Shown here piece by piece: positions 16,836 to 26,378 of a DNA stretch of 32,426 nucleotides. Position numbers and translations under genes: made by a program. This DNA comes from DATARH01 sp050246595 (GTDB lineage Bacteria; Pseudomonadota; Alphaproteobacteria; ATCC43930; CGMCC-115725), in assembly GCA_050246595.1 (NCBI GenBank), contig JBFWVT010000051.1, positions 1 to 32,426 on the forward strand. The letters run 5' to 3'. Position 1 is the stretch's first letter; every line of letters starts with the position of its first letter. The notes under the pieces are model-generated. The model was not told the origin of the DNA. It did no database searches and saw only the letters and a list, made by a program, of their open reading frames with translations.

Positions 16836-17217
16836 ACACGTCCTGCATTACGTTGGCGATTCGATGCGGACCGAGCAGGCTGAAGCAACGGCGCGCCGTT
16901 GCTTCAGGTGGGTCTGCCGTTTCTCGACAAGGCGGCGATAGGCGAAGATCCGCTCCGGGCAGGCCGCCGGCGCATCGATATCCCGATTTTATCTCCGCGG
17001 CCTGGAGGAGTGGGCGGATGCCGGTGCGACTGAGACCAGGTCGTGCCGAGCGCGACGCCCGGCCGCTTCGATCAGCCGCTCCATTATCCCCCGGGCCGCC
17101 TCCATCAAACCTCCCTCCATATCGATCAGCCATGCCGGAGAGAGGGGAACAGCCTCCTCTGACAGGCCCTGAATCGACGCAATCCCTTTAGGGGCTCAGT
17201 TGGTGAAGATAGTTTCG
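16836..17217. other. Intergenic stretch with a perfect palindrome
   Basis: These 382 bases have no convincing gene; the small open frames have no family features. The main content is the 28-bp palindrome at 16880-16907. The right end should hold the promoter and ribosome binding site of the next gene; an AGGGG at 17190-17194 precedes the TTG/GTG start candidates at 17200/17203. Confidence 0.5.
16880..16907. terminator. Perfect 28-bp palindrome, terminator-like or operator
   Basis: CTGAAGCAACGG is followed by CGCG and then the exact reverse complement CCGTTGCTTCAG, giving a 12-bp stem with a 4-base loop (28 bases fully self-complementary). It lies 44 bases downstream of the OmpA-like stop. 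No T tract follows (GTGGGTCTGCCG), so it is not a classic Rho-independent terminator. It may stabilise the 3' end of the mRNA, assist termination, or bind a dimeric protein. Confidence 0.55.
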
Positions 17218-17994
17218 ATGAATACGCCTGCGCACGTTGGGGATCGATCTCTGCGAATAGCAAAATTGCTTTGCATTGTGGTCGCCGGATCTGCGCTCGC
17301 CGCAATTGCCCCCGTGGCGGAGGTTGCGGCACAGAAATCCGGGACGACTCAGCAACGCTCGGCCCAGACAGCAGAGACGCCGGCAAGTCAGCAGCCTACG
17401 GCGCGGCAGACAGGCGATGCGGCAGAGCGAGCCACGGTCACGGGCTTCCGGTCCGCCCGTTGGGGCATGACCGAAGCTCAGGTCAAAACGGCCATTCAAA
17501 AAGACTTCAACATCCCGCCCGACAAGGTTCGGGAGGAGGAAAATCGCAGCGAGCGCACGACCGTGCTGACGATAACCGTCGACGACCTGCTGGAAGGCGT
17601 CGGAAAGGCTCGGGTCTCCTATATTCTCGGCCATTCGACAAAGAAGCTGATCCAGGTGAATGTCGTCTGGGGTACGGCGATCGATCCGCAGGTGAAACCC
17701 GAGGATGTCGTCGCCGGGGCCAATCAGTTGCGCACCCTGTTTCTCAGTTCGGGTTATGCGCCCGATACCGTCGTCAGCAATGCTCCTGCCGGATCCGGGG
17801 CGATCACCGTGTTTCAGGGGGAGGACGCCGACAAGCACATGACCGTACTAAGGCTCGTTACTTCCGAGGCGTCCGGGCGTGTGAAGCAACAGCGCAAGGG
17901 CAACGCGCCCGGGGTGGGTGTCGCGCTGCTCCTTTCTTATGTGCAGGACCCGCGAAATCCGGACGTGTACCGGCTGAAAAAGGGGCAATTCTGA
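17218..17994 (+). CDS. Exported protein of unknown function
   Basis: 258 residues from the ATG at 17218; TTG at 17200 and GTG at 17203 are in-frame alternatives. A signal peptide (AKLLCIVVAGSALAAIAPVAEVAAQ) is followed by a Gln/Thr/Ala-rich stretch and a folded domain beginning GFRSARWGMTEAQVKTAIQ, a start seen in small exported proteobacterial proteins of unknown function. It contains VSYILGHSTKKLIQVNVVW, typical of a domain that follows substrate state or assembly, and ends in YRLKKGQF. I recognise no catalytic motif. It is the last gene before the two-partner secretion genes, with a gap of about 200 bases to tpsB. Confidence 0.7.
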   Translation: MNTPAHVGDRSLRIAKLLCIVVAGSALAAIAPVAEVAAQKSGTTQQRSAQTAETPASQQPTARQTGDAAERATVTGFRSARWGMTEAQVKTAIQKDFNIPPDKVREEENRSERTTVLTITVDDLLEGVGKARVSYILGHSTKKLIQVNVVWGTAIDPQVKPEDVVAGANQLRTLFLSSGYAPDTVVSNAPAGSGAITVFQGEDADKHMTVLRLVTSEASGRVKQQRKGNAPGVGVALLLSYVQDPRNPDVYRLKKGQF

Positions 17995-18191
17995 CCCCGA
18001 AATATCGATCGTGGACGGCCCAGCACCGCCGCGAATGATTCTTATGGAAAACCGGAACGCGAATGTCTAAAACATTATGAACGTGACGCGGCGAAGCGCC
18101 CGGGAGCCGTCCGACTCCTTGGCAAACCGCCGCGCAGGCCGAGGATTGGGGGGAGATCTTGCGGCACAATGGTCCAGGCGGTCCTTGGGAC

Positions 18192-19922
18192 ATGCGGCGG
18201 GCAACCGGTGCGGCGATTCTGCTGCTGGGTCTGCTGAGCCAACCCGCCGGGGAGGTTTATGCTCAGGCGCCGACGCCTCCACCGCCCCCGGGAGCGGTGG
18301 CACCGCTGATCACGCCACCGGTGCAACGCGTATTGCCGCCGCCGCAACCTGAAATTGTACCGTTGCCCGCGCCGACCGTCGAAGCCCCTGAAGCTCCTCC
18401 GGTGGGGCCGCCGGTGCGGGTGGACCAGGTTCGGGTCGAAGGTGTAACGGTTTACGACGACGCAGCTCTGCGTGCGCTGCATGGCGACCTCGTCGGCGTC
18501 GACGTTCCGCGCGCCCGGCTTGACGAGGCGGTTCAGACACTGCAGACCCGGTATCGCGAAGACGGCTATATCCTGACGCTGGTCAGGGGAGAGTTTCAAA
18601 GAACGACGGAAGGCCAGGTCGTCTTCGTCATCCGTGCGATCGAAGGTTATATCAGCGATGTCAAGCTCGACGGCGATATCGGTCCGGCCGGTACGCTGGT
18701 GCTCGACATGTTGCAGCGCCTCACCGGCAAGCGCCCGGTCAACAATCGCGATCTTGAGCGCTATCTGTTGCTCGCCAACGACATTCCCGGGATCACGGCG
18801 CGGGCCATCCTGCGGCGCGAGGGGCTGGAGCCCGGGGCCGTGCTGCTGGTGGCGCAAGTCGCTCGCAAGGAAGTCACCGGTCTGTTGAGCTTTGACAACC
18901 GCGGCCCCAGAGAGGCCGGGCCCTATCAGCTTCTGCTCAGCGGCGCGACCCAATCGTACACAAGTTTTGGCGAGCGCGCCGAAGCCCTGTTTTTCAACAC
19001 GTTCAACCGCGAGCAGATCTTCGGGCAGATCAATCTGAGCGGGTTTCTGAACGGCGAGGGGTTGCGGCTGCGGAGCTATTACGGTCGCGGCAACAGCATT
19101 CCCGGCGGCATCCTCGCCCCGCTCAATTTCAACAGCGACTTGGAAATCGGCGGGGTCGCGCTCAGCTACCCGTTTGTGAGAAGCCGGCGCTTCAATGTCT
19201 TCTCGGACGTTGCAATCGACACCTATCACTCGAAGCTCACGCTCAGCCCGGCCGGCGACGTCGAGACACGCGCTGGCAGCGATCTCTGGATCGGGCGGCT
19301 GGGCGGTATCGTCGATTTTCAGGACAGCTGGTTTTTGGGTCGTCCCGCGGCCACCGCGCTGAGCGTCAGGTTGAGCAACGGTTTTCTCGGAACCAGCTCG
19401 ATCCGGCTCGGAAGCGATGCCCATTTCCTGAAAACAAATGGCGAGATCACCCGCGTTCAGGATCTGTTTTCGATCGGAAACGTGCAGACGGCGCTGAAAA
19501 CCTCGGTGGGCGGGCAATATACGACTGAAATTCTACCGCCGAGCGAGAAGTTCTTTCTTGGCGGCACCCGCTTCGGCCGCGGATTCTACTATGGTCAGGT
19601 GACCGGCGACCGCGCGATCGGGTCGTCGGTTGAACTGCAATTCAACACGCGTTTCAGCGATCTCCCGCTGGTCAATCCGGATTACCAGCTGCCGGTCCAG
19701 TTCTACGGCTTCTGGGATTACGGCCGCGGCTTCAACGTCCCGAAATCAGGCGACCCCGACTTCACGGTTCAGTCGCTCGGGGTGGGAGCCCGCTCAGACC
19801 TGACGCGATGGCTCTTTCTCGAACTGGAGGGGGTGCGTCGCCTGACCACGCGCCCGCAAGGAGCTGCGGTGGCGCCCGAAAACGATTACGCGTTCTTCAC
19901 GCGCTTGACGCTCCACTATTAG
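18192..19922 (+). CDS. tpsB: Two-partner secretion outer membrane transporter TpsB (FhaC/ShlB family)
   Basis: 576 residues from the ATG at 18192; a TTG at 18159 behind GGGGGGAG is an alternative start. TpsB proteins are 16-strand outer membrane barrels that export a TpsA partner. A signal peptide (TGAAILLLGLLSQPAGEVYAQA) and a Pro-rich stretch (28-72) precede two POTRA domains (about 74-152 and 152-226) with VDQVRVEGVTVYDD, YREDGYILTLV and AIEGYISDVKLDG. The barrel contains LSFDNRGPREAGPY and the conserved loop-6 motif as GRGFYYG (about 460), and ends in RLTLHY with a terminal aromatic residue. The exoprotein gene follows after 72 bp. Its N-terminal TPS domain is the expected substrate. Confidence 0.95.
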   Translation: MRRATGAAILLLGLLSQPAGEVYAQAPTPPPPPGAVAPLITPPVQRVLPPPQPEIVPLPAPTVEAPEAPPVGPPVRVDQVRVEGVTVYDDAALRALHGDLVGVDVPRARLDEAVQTLQTRYREDGYILTLVRGEFQRTTEGQVVFVIRAIEGYISDVKLDGDIGPAGTLVLDMLQRLTGKRPVNNRDLERYLLLANDIPGITARAILRREGLEPGAVLLVAQVARKEVTGLLSFDNRGPREAGPYQLLLSGATQSYTSFGERAEALFFNTFNREQIFGQINLSGFLNGEGLRLRSYYGRGNSIPGGILAPLNFNSDLEIGGVALSYPFVRSRRFNVFSDVAIDTYHSKLTLSPAGDVETRAGSDLWIGRLGGIVDFQDSWFLGRPAATALSVRLSNGFLGTSSIRLGSDAHFLKTNGEITRVQDLFSIGNVQTALKTSVGGQYTTEILPPSEKFFLGGTRFGRGFYYGQVTGDRAIGSSVELQFNTRFSDLPLVNPDYQLPVQFYGFWDYGRGFNVPKSGDPDFTVQSLGVGARSDLTRWLFLELEGVRRLTTRPQGAAVAPENDYAFFTRLTLHY

Positions 19923-19994
19923 TGTAGATCATCGACGCAGGTCGCGGGGCGGGTTCAGATTCCGTCCGGCCAGAGAATAAGACGGGGGGCACCC

Positions 19995-22900
19995 ATGCGG
20001 CTACGGCTCGACGCGCAGCGGAAACCCAGGCGGGTCCCCGGCGATCGACAAAGACCGCGCCAGGCTCGCGCGACCGGGGTGGCGACCGTTACCGCGCTCG
20101 CCGGCACGGCCATCGTTGCGGCGTCCTCGCCGGGGCTGGCCAACCCGAAGGGGGGTCAGGTCAGCGCCGGGGTGGCGACGATCCACAATACGAGCCCGAC
20201 GCAGCTCGACATCGTCCAGAAGACGAACCGCGCCGTCATCGATTGGCAGAGTTTCAACATCTCGGCCGGGGAGCGCACCAATTTCCACCAGCCCTCGACG
20301 GCCTCGATGACGCTGAACCGGGTGCACTCTCCCGACCCGTCGACGATCGCCGGCCAGCTGAACGCGAATGGCTCGCTGGTGCTGATAAACCCGAACGGGG
20401 TCGTGTTCAGCCGCGGCTCGCAGGTCAATGTCCACAGCATCATCGCGACCCCGACCGACATCAGCAACGCCAATTTCATGGCCGGCAAGATGCGGTTCGA
20501 TCGGCCATCGCCGAACCCGAACGCACAAATCGTCAACCACGGCTCGATCACGGTGGCGCAGAAGGGACTGGCGGCGCTGGTAGCGCCGGGGGTCGCCAAT
20601 TCCGGAGTGATCCAGGCCAATCTGGGCCGTGTCGTGCTGGCCGGCGCCGAGACCTTCACGGTCGATTTCTACGGCGACGGGCTGATCAATTTCGATGTCG
20701 GCCCGAAGGTAGGGGCGGTGCCGCGCGATGCCAACGGCATGCCGCTGACCAGTCTTGTTTCGAATACCGGCACGATCGACGCGCCGGGCGGCACCGTCCT
20801 GCTGACCGCCGACGCGGCGGCCGGCATTCTGGCAAACGTCATCGACGCGTCGGGCCGGATCAACGCGCCGACCGTCGCGGAACGGCGCGGAACCGTCACG
20901 GTCGACGCCGGGGCCGGCAATGCCGCCCGACTCGCCGGCACGGTGAACGTCTCGGCGAGCGCCGCGAACCAGACCGGAGGCACCGCGGTCGTTGCCGGTG
21001 GGGCAGTAGCCGTCGCAAGCACCACGCGCATCGACGCTCGCGGCCCGGCGGGCGGCGGCACGGTCAAGATCGGCGGCGGCGCCCGCGGCGCCGATGCAAG
21101 CGTGCGGAACGCGCTGAACACGACGATCGCGACCGGCGCGGTCATCGACGCCAGCGCGACCAATAGCGGCAATGGCGGCACGGTGGCCGTCTGGTCCGAC
21201 GGCAATACCGTATTCAATGGAGCGATCCGCGCCCGCGGCGGCCCCAATGGCGGCAATGGCGGCTGGGTGGAGACATCGGGGCACCGGCTCAGCATCGGCC
21301 CGACCGCCGCGGTTGACGCTCTGGCGCCAAACGGCAAGGTCGGCGACTGGGTGCTCGATCCGAATTCGATCATCGTTCGGACCGGCGGCGCTTGCGGCGG
21401 CGCCATCACCGATGCCGCCTGCCTTGCGGCATTGGCGGATGCGAGAGACACAGAGAGCAATCTTGTTGTCGATCCCTCGGTAATCAATAACGCCGCCGCG
21501 AACGTGACCATGCAGGCGGTCGATTTTGTGAGCTTCCAGAGCCCCGTAGACATGGTCAATAACGGGGTTGCTCTCAATGTTCGTGCCGGCGGCGCGGTTA
21601 CGGTCGATGCCTCGCTCACCACGAATAACGGCGATTTCACCGTCCGGGGTTTTGGCGGGGCGGCCTCCTTTGCCGGAAGCTTCAGCTCGACGGCCCCGAT
21701 CAATACGGGTACAGGCTTTGTCACAATAAACGCCGGACCGATCACGATCGGAAGCTCGATCACGAGCAGCAAACCTCAATCACAGTACGGTATTTTTCTC
21801 CATTCGACCGGGGCGATCACCGAGACGGCATCGGGCAGCCTGAATGTCGCATCGTTGCGCGCGATCACGCAGAGCGAAGGCGAGGCACCGATAATCCTGG
21901 ACAATCCGGCGAATTCCGTTTCGGGGTTCGTAACGCTCAGTACGCTGAACTCGGACGGCGCCGCTCGTGCGCCCGGAGCAATCACGTTTTTCAACAGCAC
22001 CGGGTATACGATTACTGCTGTGAGCGGCTTTGGCATCGGTGACCTCGAAACCGGCATCGCCACAGCCGGTACCGCGACACTGCAAGCCAGCGGCCCCATC
22101 AGACAGTTTACCGGATCAAACGGCGCCATCAATGCGCAGAACCTGGTGGTGCGTACGCAGAGCAATACGGGAGCGGACATCCTCCTGGGGACCGCGAACA
22201 ATACAGTGCCGGGAAATGTGACATTGACCGCATTGGATGCGGCGGGGACGGCGCTGGCGCCCGGGGCGATCGATTTCTTTAGCACGACCGGGTTCACAAT
22301 CGCCTCGCTCGGCGGGTTGCAGACGGGTGTGGCAACAACCGATGACGCCGCCCTCGTTTCGCAAGGAGCTGTTGCCGAAGCGGCGGGCGCGGCGATCACG
22401 GCCGATTCGCTGTCGGTGACGCTGGTGGGCGGAGCGACGCTGACGGGGGCGAACAACGTCGCCACATTATTTGCCTCCAACGGTAATTCGGGGCTGTTCA
22501 GTTTTACGAATGATGGCCCACTGGCCGTATCGTTTGCGAGTTCGGCGGGTGATCTGGCTCTGACAACGACGGGTGGGATCGGCTCGACACTGACATTGGA
22601 CGGCAACGTGACCGGAGACGCGGTGCGGCTGATCTCGGCGGGTCCGATCAGTCAGACCGCCGGGGTGATCACCGCCACCACGTTGACGGGGAGCGCGGGT
22701 GGGGCGGCCGAGTTGGCCCAGAGCAACCGGATCACCACCCTGGACGGTTTCTCGACCACGACCGGCGGAGCGAACGGAGACTTCACGCTGCGGAACGGCC
22801 TGGATCTGCTGGTCAGCAGCCCCGTGAGCACCGGCAGCGGCACGCTGACTTTGGATACGGGTTCCGCGGGACTGACCCTGGCGGCACCGTTTTCGACGTT

Positions 22901-25900
22901 GCCGGGTGGCGCGCTGCGGAGTACTGGCACGATCAACCTGACCGCCGACAGCATGGCCCTGAACGCTCAAATCGGCGGCGATCCCCTCCTTGGCATCTTC
23001 GGCGCAGCTCAGGTCAACATCGCGCCATTCAGCCCGGACCAGCCGATCAATCTCGGCACCGGCGCGACAACCGGATTGGCGCTCGACTCGTCGGAGCTGA
23101 GCAATATCCGGGCGGCCGCAGTCAGTATCGGGAGCAGCAGCGCCGGCCCGCTGACATTCGGCGCGTTTACCGTCGCAAATCTCGGCGTGCCGACATCGCT
23201 GACATTCACGACCGGATCGACGGCGACATTCAACGGACCGATCGTCTGGGACGCTCAAACGGCCGGTACGATAAACGCGGCCGGCGACATCCGGATCAAC
23301 TCGCCCATCACCGCGACCAACTCCGGATCGGTTCTCACCCTCAATGCGGAAGGAACGATATCGCAGTCGGCCTTGGGAACAATCACGATCGCCACGCTGA
23401 CCGGGACATCCACCGGCGGAACCACACTGACGGCTGATAACAGCGTCGATACGCTGGGTTCATTTATCAACAACGGTGACGGTAGCTTCCAGTTTAGAAA
23501 TAACAAATCGCTGACCGTCCTCGGGCCGATCAGCGGTGGTTCCGGGGTGTCCAGCACCGGCGAGCTTGCAACCTCGGTTCTGATAGAGACGACAGGTGCG
23601 GCGAGCACGTTGACGATTGCCGGGCCGATACAAGGAAACGACAGCGACGCTTTTGATAAGGCATACAGTGTTCGGCTTCATGCGACCGGTCCGATTACTG
23701 AGACATCGACGGGCAGCATCAGTGCGGGTTCATTGCTTGCCCGTACGCAGAACGATGTGGGTGCGGCAATAACACTGGACAACCCGGCCAATGCCATTCC
23801 CGGATCCGTAACACTCAGTACGCTGAACGCGAATGGCACAGATCGTGCGCCCGGTGCGATCACGTTCTTCGATAGTACGGGCTTTGTCATCGGCGGGGTT
23901 GTGGCAGGTGGTATCGGCGGGATCGAGCGCGGGATCACGACAGCCGGAACGGCAACGCTGGAGGCAGGCGGTAATATCGAGAACATCGAACTTGGACGGC
24001 TCACCAGGGCCGGCAGGATCAACGCGCAGAATTTGGTGGTGCGCACAAAGAATGATCAAGGAGGATATATTCGTCTAATTCACATAGATAATCAAGTTCC
24101 GGGGAATGTGACATTGACTGCGCTGAATGCGGCGGGGACGGCGCTGGCGCCTGGGGAAATCGAATTCTTCAACACGTCCGGGTTCACAATTGCATCGCTC
24201 GGCGGGTTGCATACGGGTGTCGCAACGACTGATGCGGTCACTCTCACGTCGCAAGGCGCTATTACCGAAGCGGCGGACGCGGCGATCACGGCCAGTTCCC
24301 TGTCCGTAACATCCGTGGGCGGGGCGACGCTGACAGGGGCGAACAAGGTCGCCACATTATCCGCCTCCAACGGTAATTCGGGGCTGTTCAGTTTTACAAA
24401 TGAGGACCCGTTGGCCGTATCGTTTGCGAGTTCGGCGGGCGATTTGACCCTGACGACGACGGGCGGAACCGGCTCCACGCTGACCCTGGACGGTGACGTG
24501 ACCGGCAACCTGGTGACACTGACCTCGGCGGGGCCGATAAGCCAGACGGCTGGGGTGATAACCGCCGCTACGTTGACGGGAAGCGCAGCCGGGGCGGCCG
24601 ACCTCGCGCAAAGCAACCGGATCACCACCCTGGATGGTTTCTCGACCACGACCGGCGGGGCGAATGGAAACTTCACGCTGAGGAACGGCCTGGATCTGCT
24701 GGTCGGCAGCTCCGTGAGCACCGGCAGCGGCACGCTGACCCTGGATACAGGTTCCTCGGGACTGACGCTGGGCGGCGCGCTGCGGAGCACCGGCACGATC
24801 AACCTGACCGCCGACAGCATGGCCCTGAACGCTCAGGTCGGTGGCAGCACCGTTGTTGTTCAGCGCGCGGATCAGGTCAATATTTTCCCCTCCAGCCCGA
24901 ACCAGCCGATCAGCCTCGGCGGCACCGGCACGGCAACCGGATTGGCGCTCAACGCGTCGGAGCTGAGCCGCATCCGGGCGCGCGAAGTCAGTGTCGGGAA
25001 CAGCAGCGCCGGCCCGCTGACATTCGACGCGTTTACCGTCCCGAATCTCGGCGTGCCGGCGTTGCTGACATTCACGACCGGATCGACGGCGACCTTCAAC
25101 GGACCGATCGTCTGGGACGCTCCAACGACCGGTACGATAAACGCGGCCGGCAACATCCGGATCAACTCGCCGATCATCGCGAGCGATCCCGCATCGGTTC
25201 TCGCCCTCAATGCGGGAGGAACGATATCGCAGTCGGCCGCGGGAACGATCACGATCGCCACGCTGACCGGGACATCCGTCGGCGGAACCACACTGACGGC
25301 CGCCAATGGCATCGATACGCTGGGGACGTTCACAAATACCCTCTCGGGATCGTTGACGATCGTCAACAACCGGAGTCTGACGACGACCGGGACGCTGAGT
25401 TCGCCGGAGAATGTGACGCTCACCACGACGACGGGCGGGCTGACAGTCGACTCGGATATCGCGGCGACAAGCGGCGACGTGACCCTCACAGCGGCCGGCC
25501 CGCTCTCGCTGACGGGGCCGATCAATGTGAGCGCCGGAAATGACATCCTCCTGACCTCCGGGGCCGGGGAGGAGAGTTCCGGCGGCGTCACGCTCAGCGG
25601 ATTGATCGCGATGAAGGCGGGGGAGCCCGAAATCGTGATCGCGGCGGACGGCTCGTTCCAGCAATCCGGAACGCTGGATGTGGTTGCCGCCGATTACGTG
25701 CTCATCGATACCACCGGAAGAACCGCGCAGCGGCGGCTTGAGGATTTGATGCAGGCCATCGCAGCCGCCGGGGTGCAGAACGACCCCGATCCGGTCGTGA
25801 TAACAAACTCGCTGTTCGATCCGGTCGGGGCAACCGCCAATGCGATCACGTTCAACGGTACGCTGAACGCCGAGGATTCGGTTGTGCTGCTGATCGCCAA

Positions 25901-26378
25901 CCAAGGTCCAATCACTGGAGGGTCCAGCGACAATCTGACGATCAATGTCGGAGAGCTGGGTATATCCGGGCGCGGATCGCAGGCGCAGCTGTTCGGCTCG
26001 ATCGGCGGCAATGAGGGTGAAGCCGCCGCCGCTGCCGCCCGCATCAATCCGTTGACCGACCCGGATTACCTCTTCAACAGCTGCATCATCGGCTCGGCGG
26101 TCTGCGGCCCGCTACCGCCGCCGCCGCCGCCGCCCCCGCCGCCCGAGGTGATTAATCCGCAACTGGTCATCGAAGCCGGCATTCTGGCCGCGGCTGCCTC
26201 GGATACCGCCGAGGCGCTTCTTCGCCCGCAACCGGCGAGCGAGGTCGATATCCTCGTCACGCGCCCCGGCGGGGAAGACGATCCCGACACCCCGCTGGTA
26301 AACATCTTCGACGAGGAACGGCTGTGCGAATTGCTGCTGCGCACAAATCCGGAGCTGGCGAGGGAGGTGTGCCGATGA
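19995..26378 (+). CDS. tpsA: Two-partner secretion exoprotein TpsA (filamentous haemagglutinin-like)
   Basis: 2127 residues. A long basic N-region and hydrophobic core (VATVTALAGTAIVAASSPGLA, about 29-49) form an extended signal peptide. The TPS domain follows (about 50-300) with FNISAGERTNF, INPNGVVFSRGSQVNVHSII (131-150) holding the NPNG motif, and NFMAG. The rest is beta-helix-like sequence rich in Gly, Thr, Ser and Asn. Residues 603-1228 and 1229-about 1795 are two copies of one large repeat. A run of prolines near residue 2040 separates the last 75 residues, which end ERLCELLLRTNPELAREVCR with Cys2111 and Cys2126. Such a terminal cysteine pair resembles the HMW1-type anchor that keeps an exoprotein on the cell. 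The next gene overlaps its stop (ATGA). Probable role: surface adhesin. Confidence 0.94.
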   Translation: MRLRLDAQRKPRRVPGDRQRPRQARATGVATVTALAGTAIVAASSPGLANPKGGQVSAGVATIHNTSPTQLDIVQKTNRAVIDWQSFNISAGERTNFHQPSTASMTLNRVHSPDPSTIAGQLNANGSLVLINPNGVVFSRGSQVNVHSIIATPTDISNANFMAGKMRFDRPSPNPNAQIVNHGSITVAQKGLAALVAPGVANSGVIQANLGRVVLAGAETFTVDFYGDGLINFDVGPKVGAVPRDANGMPLTSLVSNTGTIDAPGGTVLLTADAAAGILANVIDASGRINAPTVAERRGTVTVDAGAGNAARLAGTVNVSASAANQTGGTAVVAGGAVAVASTTRIDARGPAGGGTVKIGGGARGADASVRNALNTTIATGAVIDASATNSGNGGTVAVWSDGNTVFNGAIRARGGPNGGNGGWVETSGHRLSIGPTAAVDALAPNGKVGDWVLDPNSIIVRTGGACGGAITDAACLAALADARDTESNLVVDPSVINNAAANVTMQAVDFVSFQSPVDMVNNGVALNVRAGGAVTVDASLTTNNGDFTVRGFGGAASFAGSFSSTAPINTGTGFVTINAGPITIGSSITSSKPQSQYGIFLHSTGAITETASGSLNVASLRAITQSEGEAPIILDNPANSVSGFVTLSTLNSDGAARAPGAITFFNSTGYTITAVSGFGIGDLETGIATAGTATLQASGPIRQFTGSNGAINAQNLVVRTQSNTGADILLGTANNTVPGNVTLTALDAAGTALAPGAIDFFSTTGFTIASLGGLQTGVATTDDAALVSQGAVAEAAGAAITADSLSVTLVGGATLTGANNVATLFASNGNSGLFSFTNDGPLAVSFASSAGDLALTTTGGIGSTLTLDGNVTGDAVRLISAGPISQTAGVITATTLTGSAGGAAELAQSNRITTLDGFSTTTGGANGDFTLRNGLDLLVSSPVSTGSGTLTLDTGSAGLTLAAPFSTLPGGALRSTGTINLTADSMALNAQIGGDPLLGIFGAAQVNIAPFSPDQPINLGTGATTGLALDSSELSNIRAAAVSIGSSSAGPLTFGAFTVANLGVPTSLTFTTGSTATFNGPIVWDAQTAGTINAAGDIRINSPITATNSGSVLTLNAEGTISQSALGTITIATLTGTSTGGTTLTADNSVDTLGSFINNGDGSFQFRNNKSLTVLGPISGGSGVSSTGELATSVLIETTGAASTLTIAGPIQGNDSDAFDKAYSVRLHATGPITETSTGSISAGSLLARTQNDVGAAITLDNPANAIPGSVTLSTLNANGTDRAPGAITFFDSTGFVIGGVVAGGIGGIERGITTAGTATLEAGGNIENIELGRLTRAGRINAQNLVVRTKNDQGGYIRLIHIDNQVPGNVTLTALNAAGTALAPGEIEFFNTSGFTIASLGGLHTGVATTDAVTLTSQGAITEAADAAITASSLSVTSVGGATLTGANKVATLSASNGNSGLFSFTNEDPLAVSFASSAGDLTLTTTGGTGSTLTLDGDVTGNLVTLTSAGPISQTAGVITAATLTGSAAGAADLAQSNRITTLDGFSTTTGGANGNFTLRNGLDLLVGSSVSTGSGTLTLDTGSSGLTLGGALRSTGTINLTADSMALNAQVGGSTVVVQRADQVNIFPSSPNQPISLGGTGTATGLALNASELSRIRAREVSVGNSSAGPLTFDAFTVPNLGVPALLTFTTGSTATFNGPIVWDAPTTGTINAAGNIRINSPIIASDPASVLALNAGGTISQSAAGTITIATLTGTSVGGTTLTAANGIDTLGTFTNTLSGSLTIVNNRSLTTTGTLSSPENVTLTTTTGGLTVDSDIAATSGDVTLTAAGPLSLTGPINVSAGNDILLTSGAGEESSGGVTLSGLIAMKAGEPEIVIAADGSFQQSGTLDVVAADYVLIDTTGRTAQRRLEDLMQAIAAAGVQNDPDPVVITNSLFDPVGATANAITFNGTLNAEDSVVLLIANQGPITGGSSDNLTINVGELGISGRGSQAQLFGSIGGNEGEAAAAAARINPLTDPDYLFNSCIIGSAVCGPLPPPPPPPPPPEVINPQLVIEAGILAAAASDTAEALLRPQPASEVDILVTRPGGEDDPDTPLVNIFDEERLCELLLRTNPELAREVCR
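21801..23678 (+). repeat. Large internal repeat of tpsA, copy 1
   Basis: First copy (residues 603-1228). It starts at HSTGAITETASGS and includes AINAQNLVVRTQ, SNRITTLDGFSTTTGGANG, NLTADSMALNAQIGG and TFTTGSTATFNGPIVWDA. The second copy begins 1878 bases later with HATGPITETSTGS. This copy carries an extra AAPFSTLP insert before GGALRSTG. The similarity may start somewhat earlier, near 21600. Confidence 0.85.
23679..25385 (+). repeat. Large internal repeat of tpsA, copy 2
   Basis: Second copy (residues 1229-about 1795). It repeats the order of copy 1: HATGPITETSTGS, RINAQNLVVRTK, SNRITTLDGFSTTTGGANG, NLTADSMALNAQVGG and TFTTGSTATFNGPIVWDA, fading after NNRSLTT. DNA similarity is also high, so the duplication is fairly recent or kept alike by recombination. 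Confidence 0.85.

Noticed and set aside
20001..21779. 592-codon minus-strand open frame opposite the tpsA N-terminus
   Set aside because: It is a compositional shadow of the Gly/Thr-rich exoprotein; the plus strand carries the TPS domain and NPNG motif.
21801..25385. Tandem repeats considered as a CRISPR-like or satellite array
   Set aside because: There are only two long copies inside an open reading frame, with protein-level conservation. They are exoprotein repeats.
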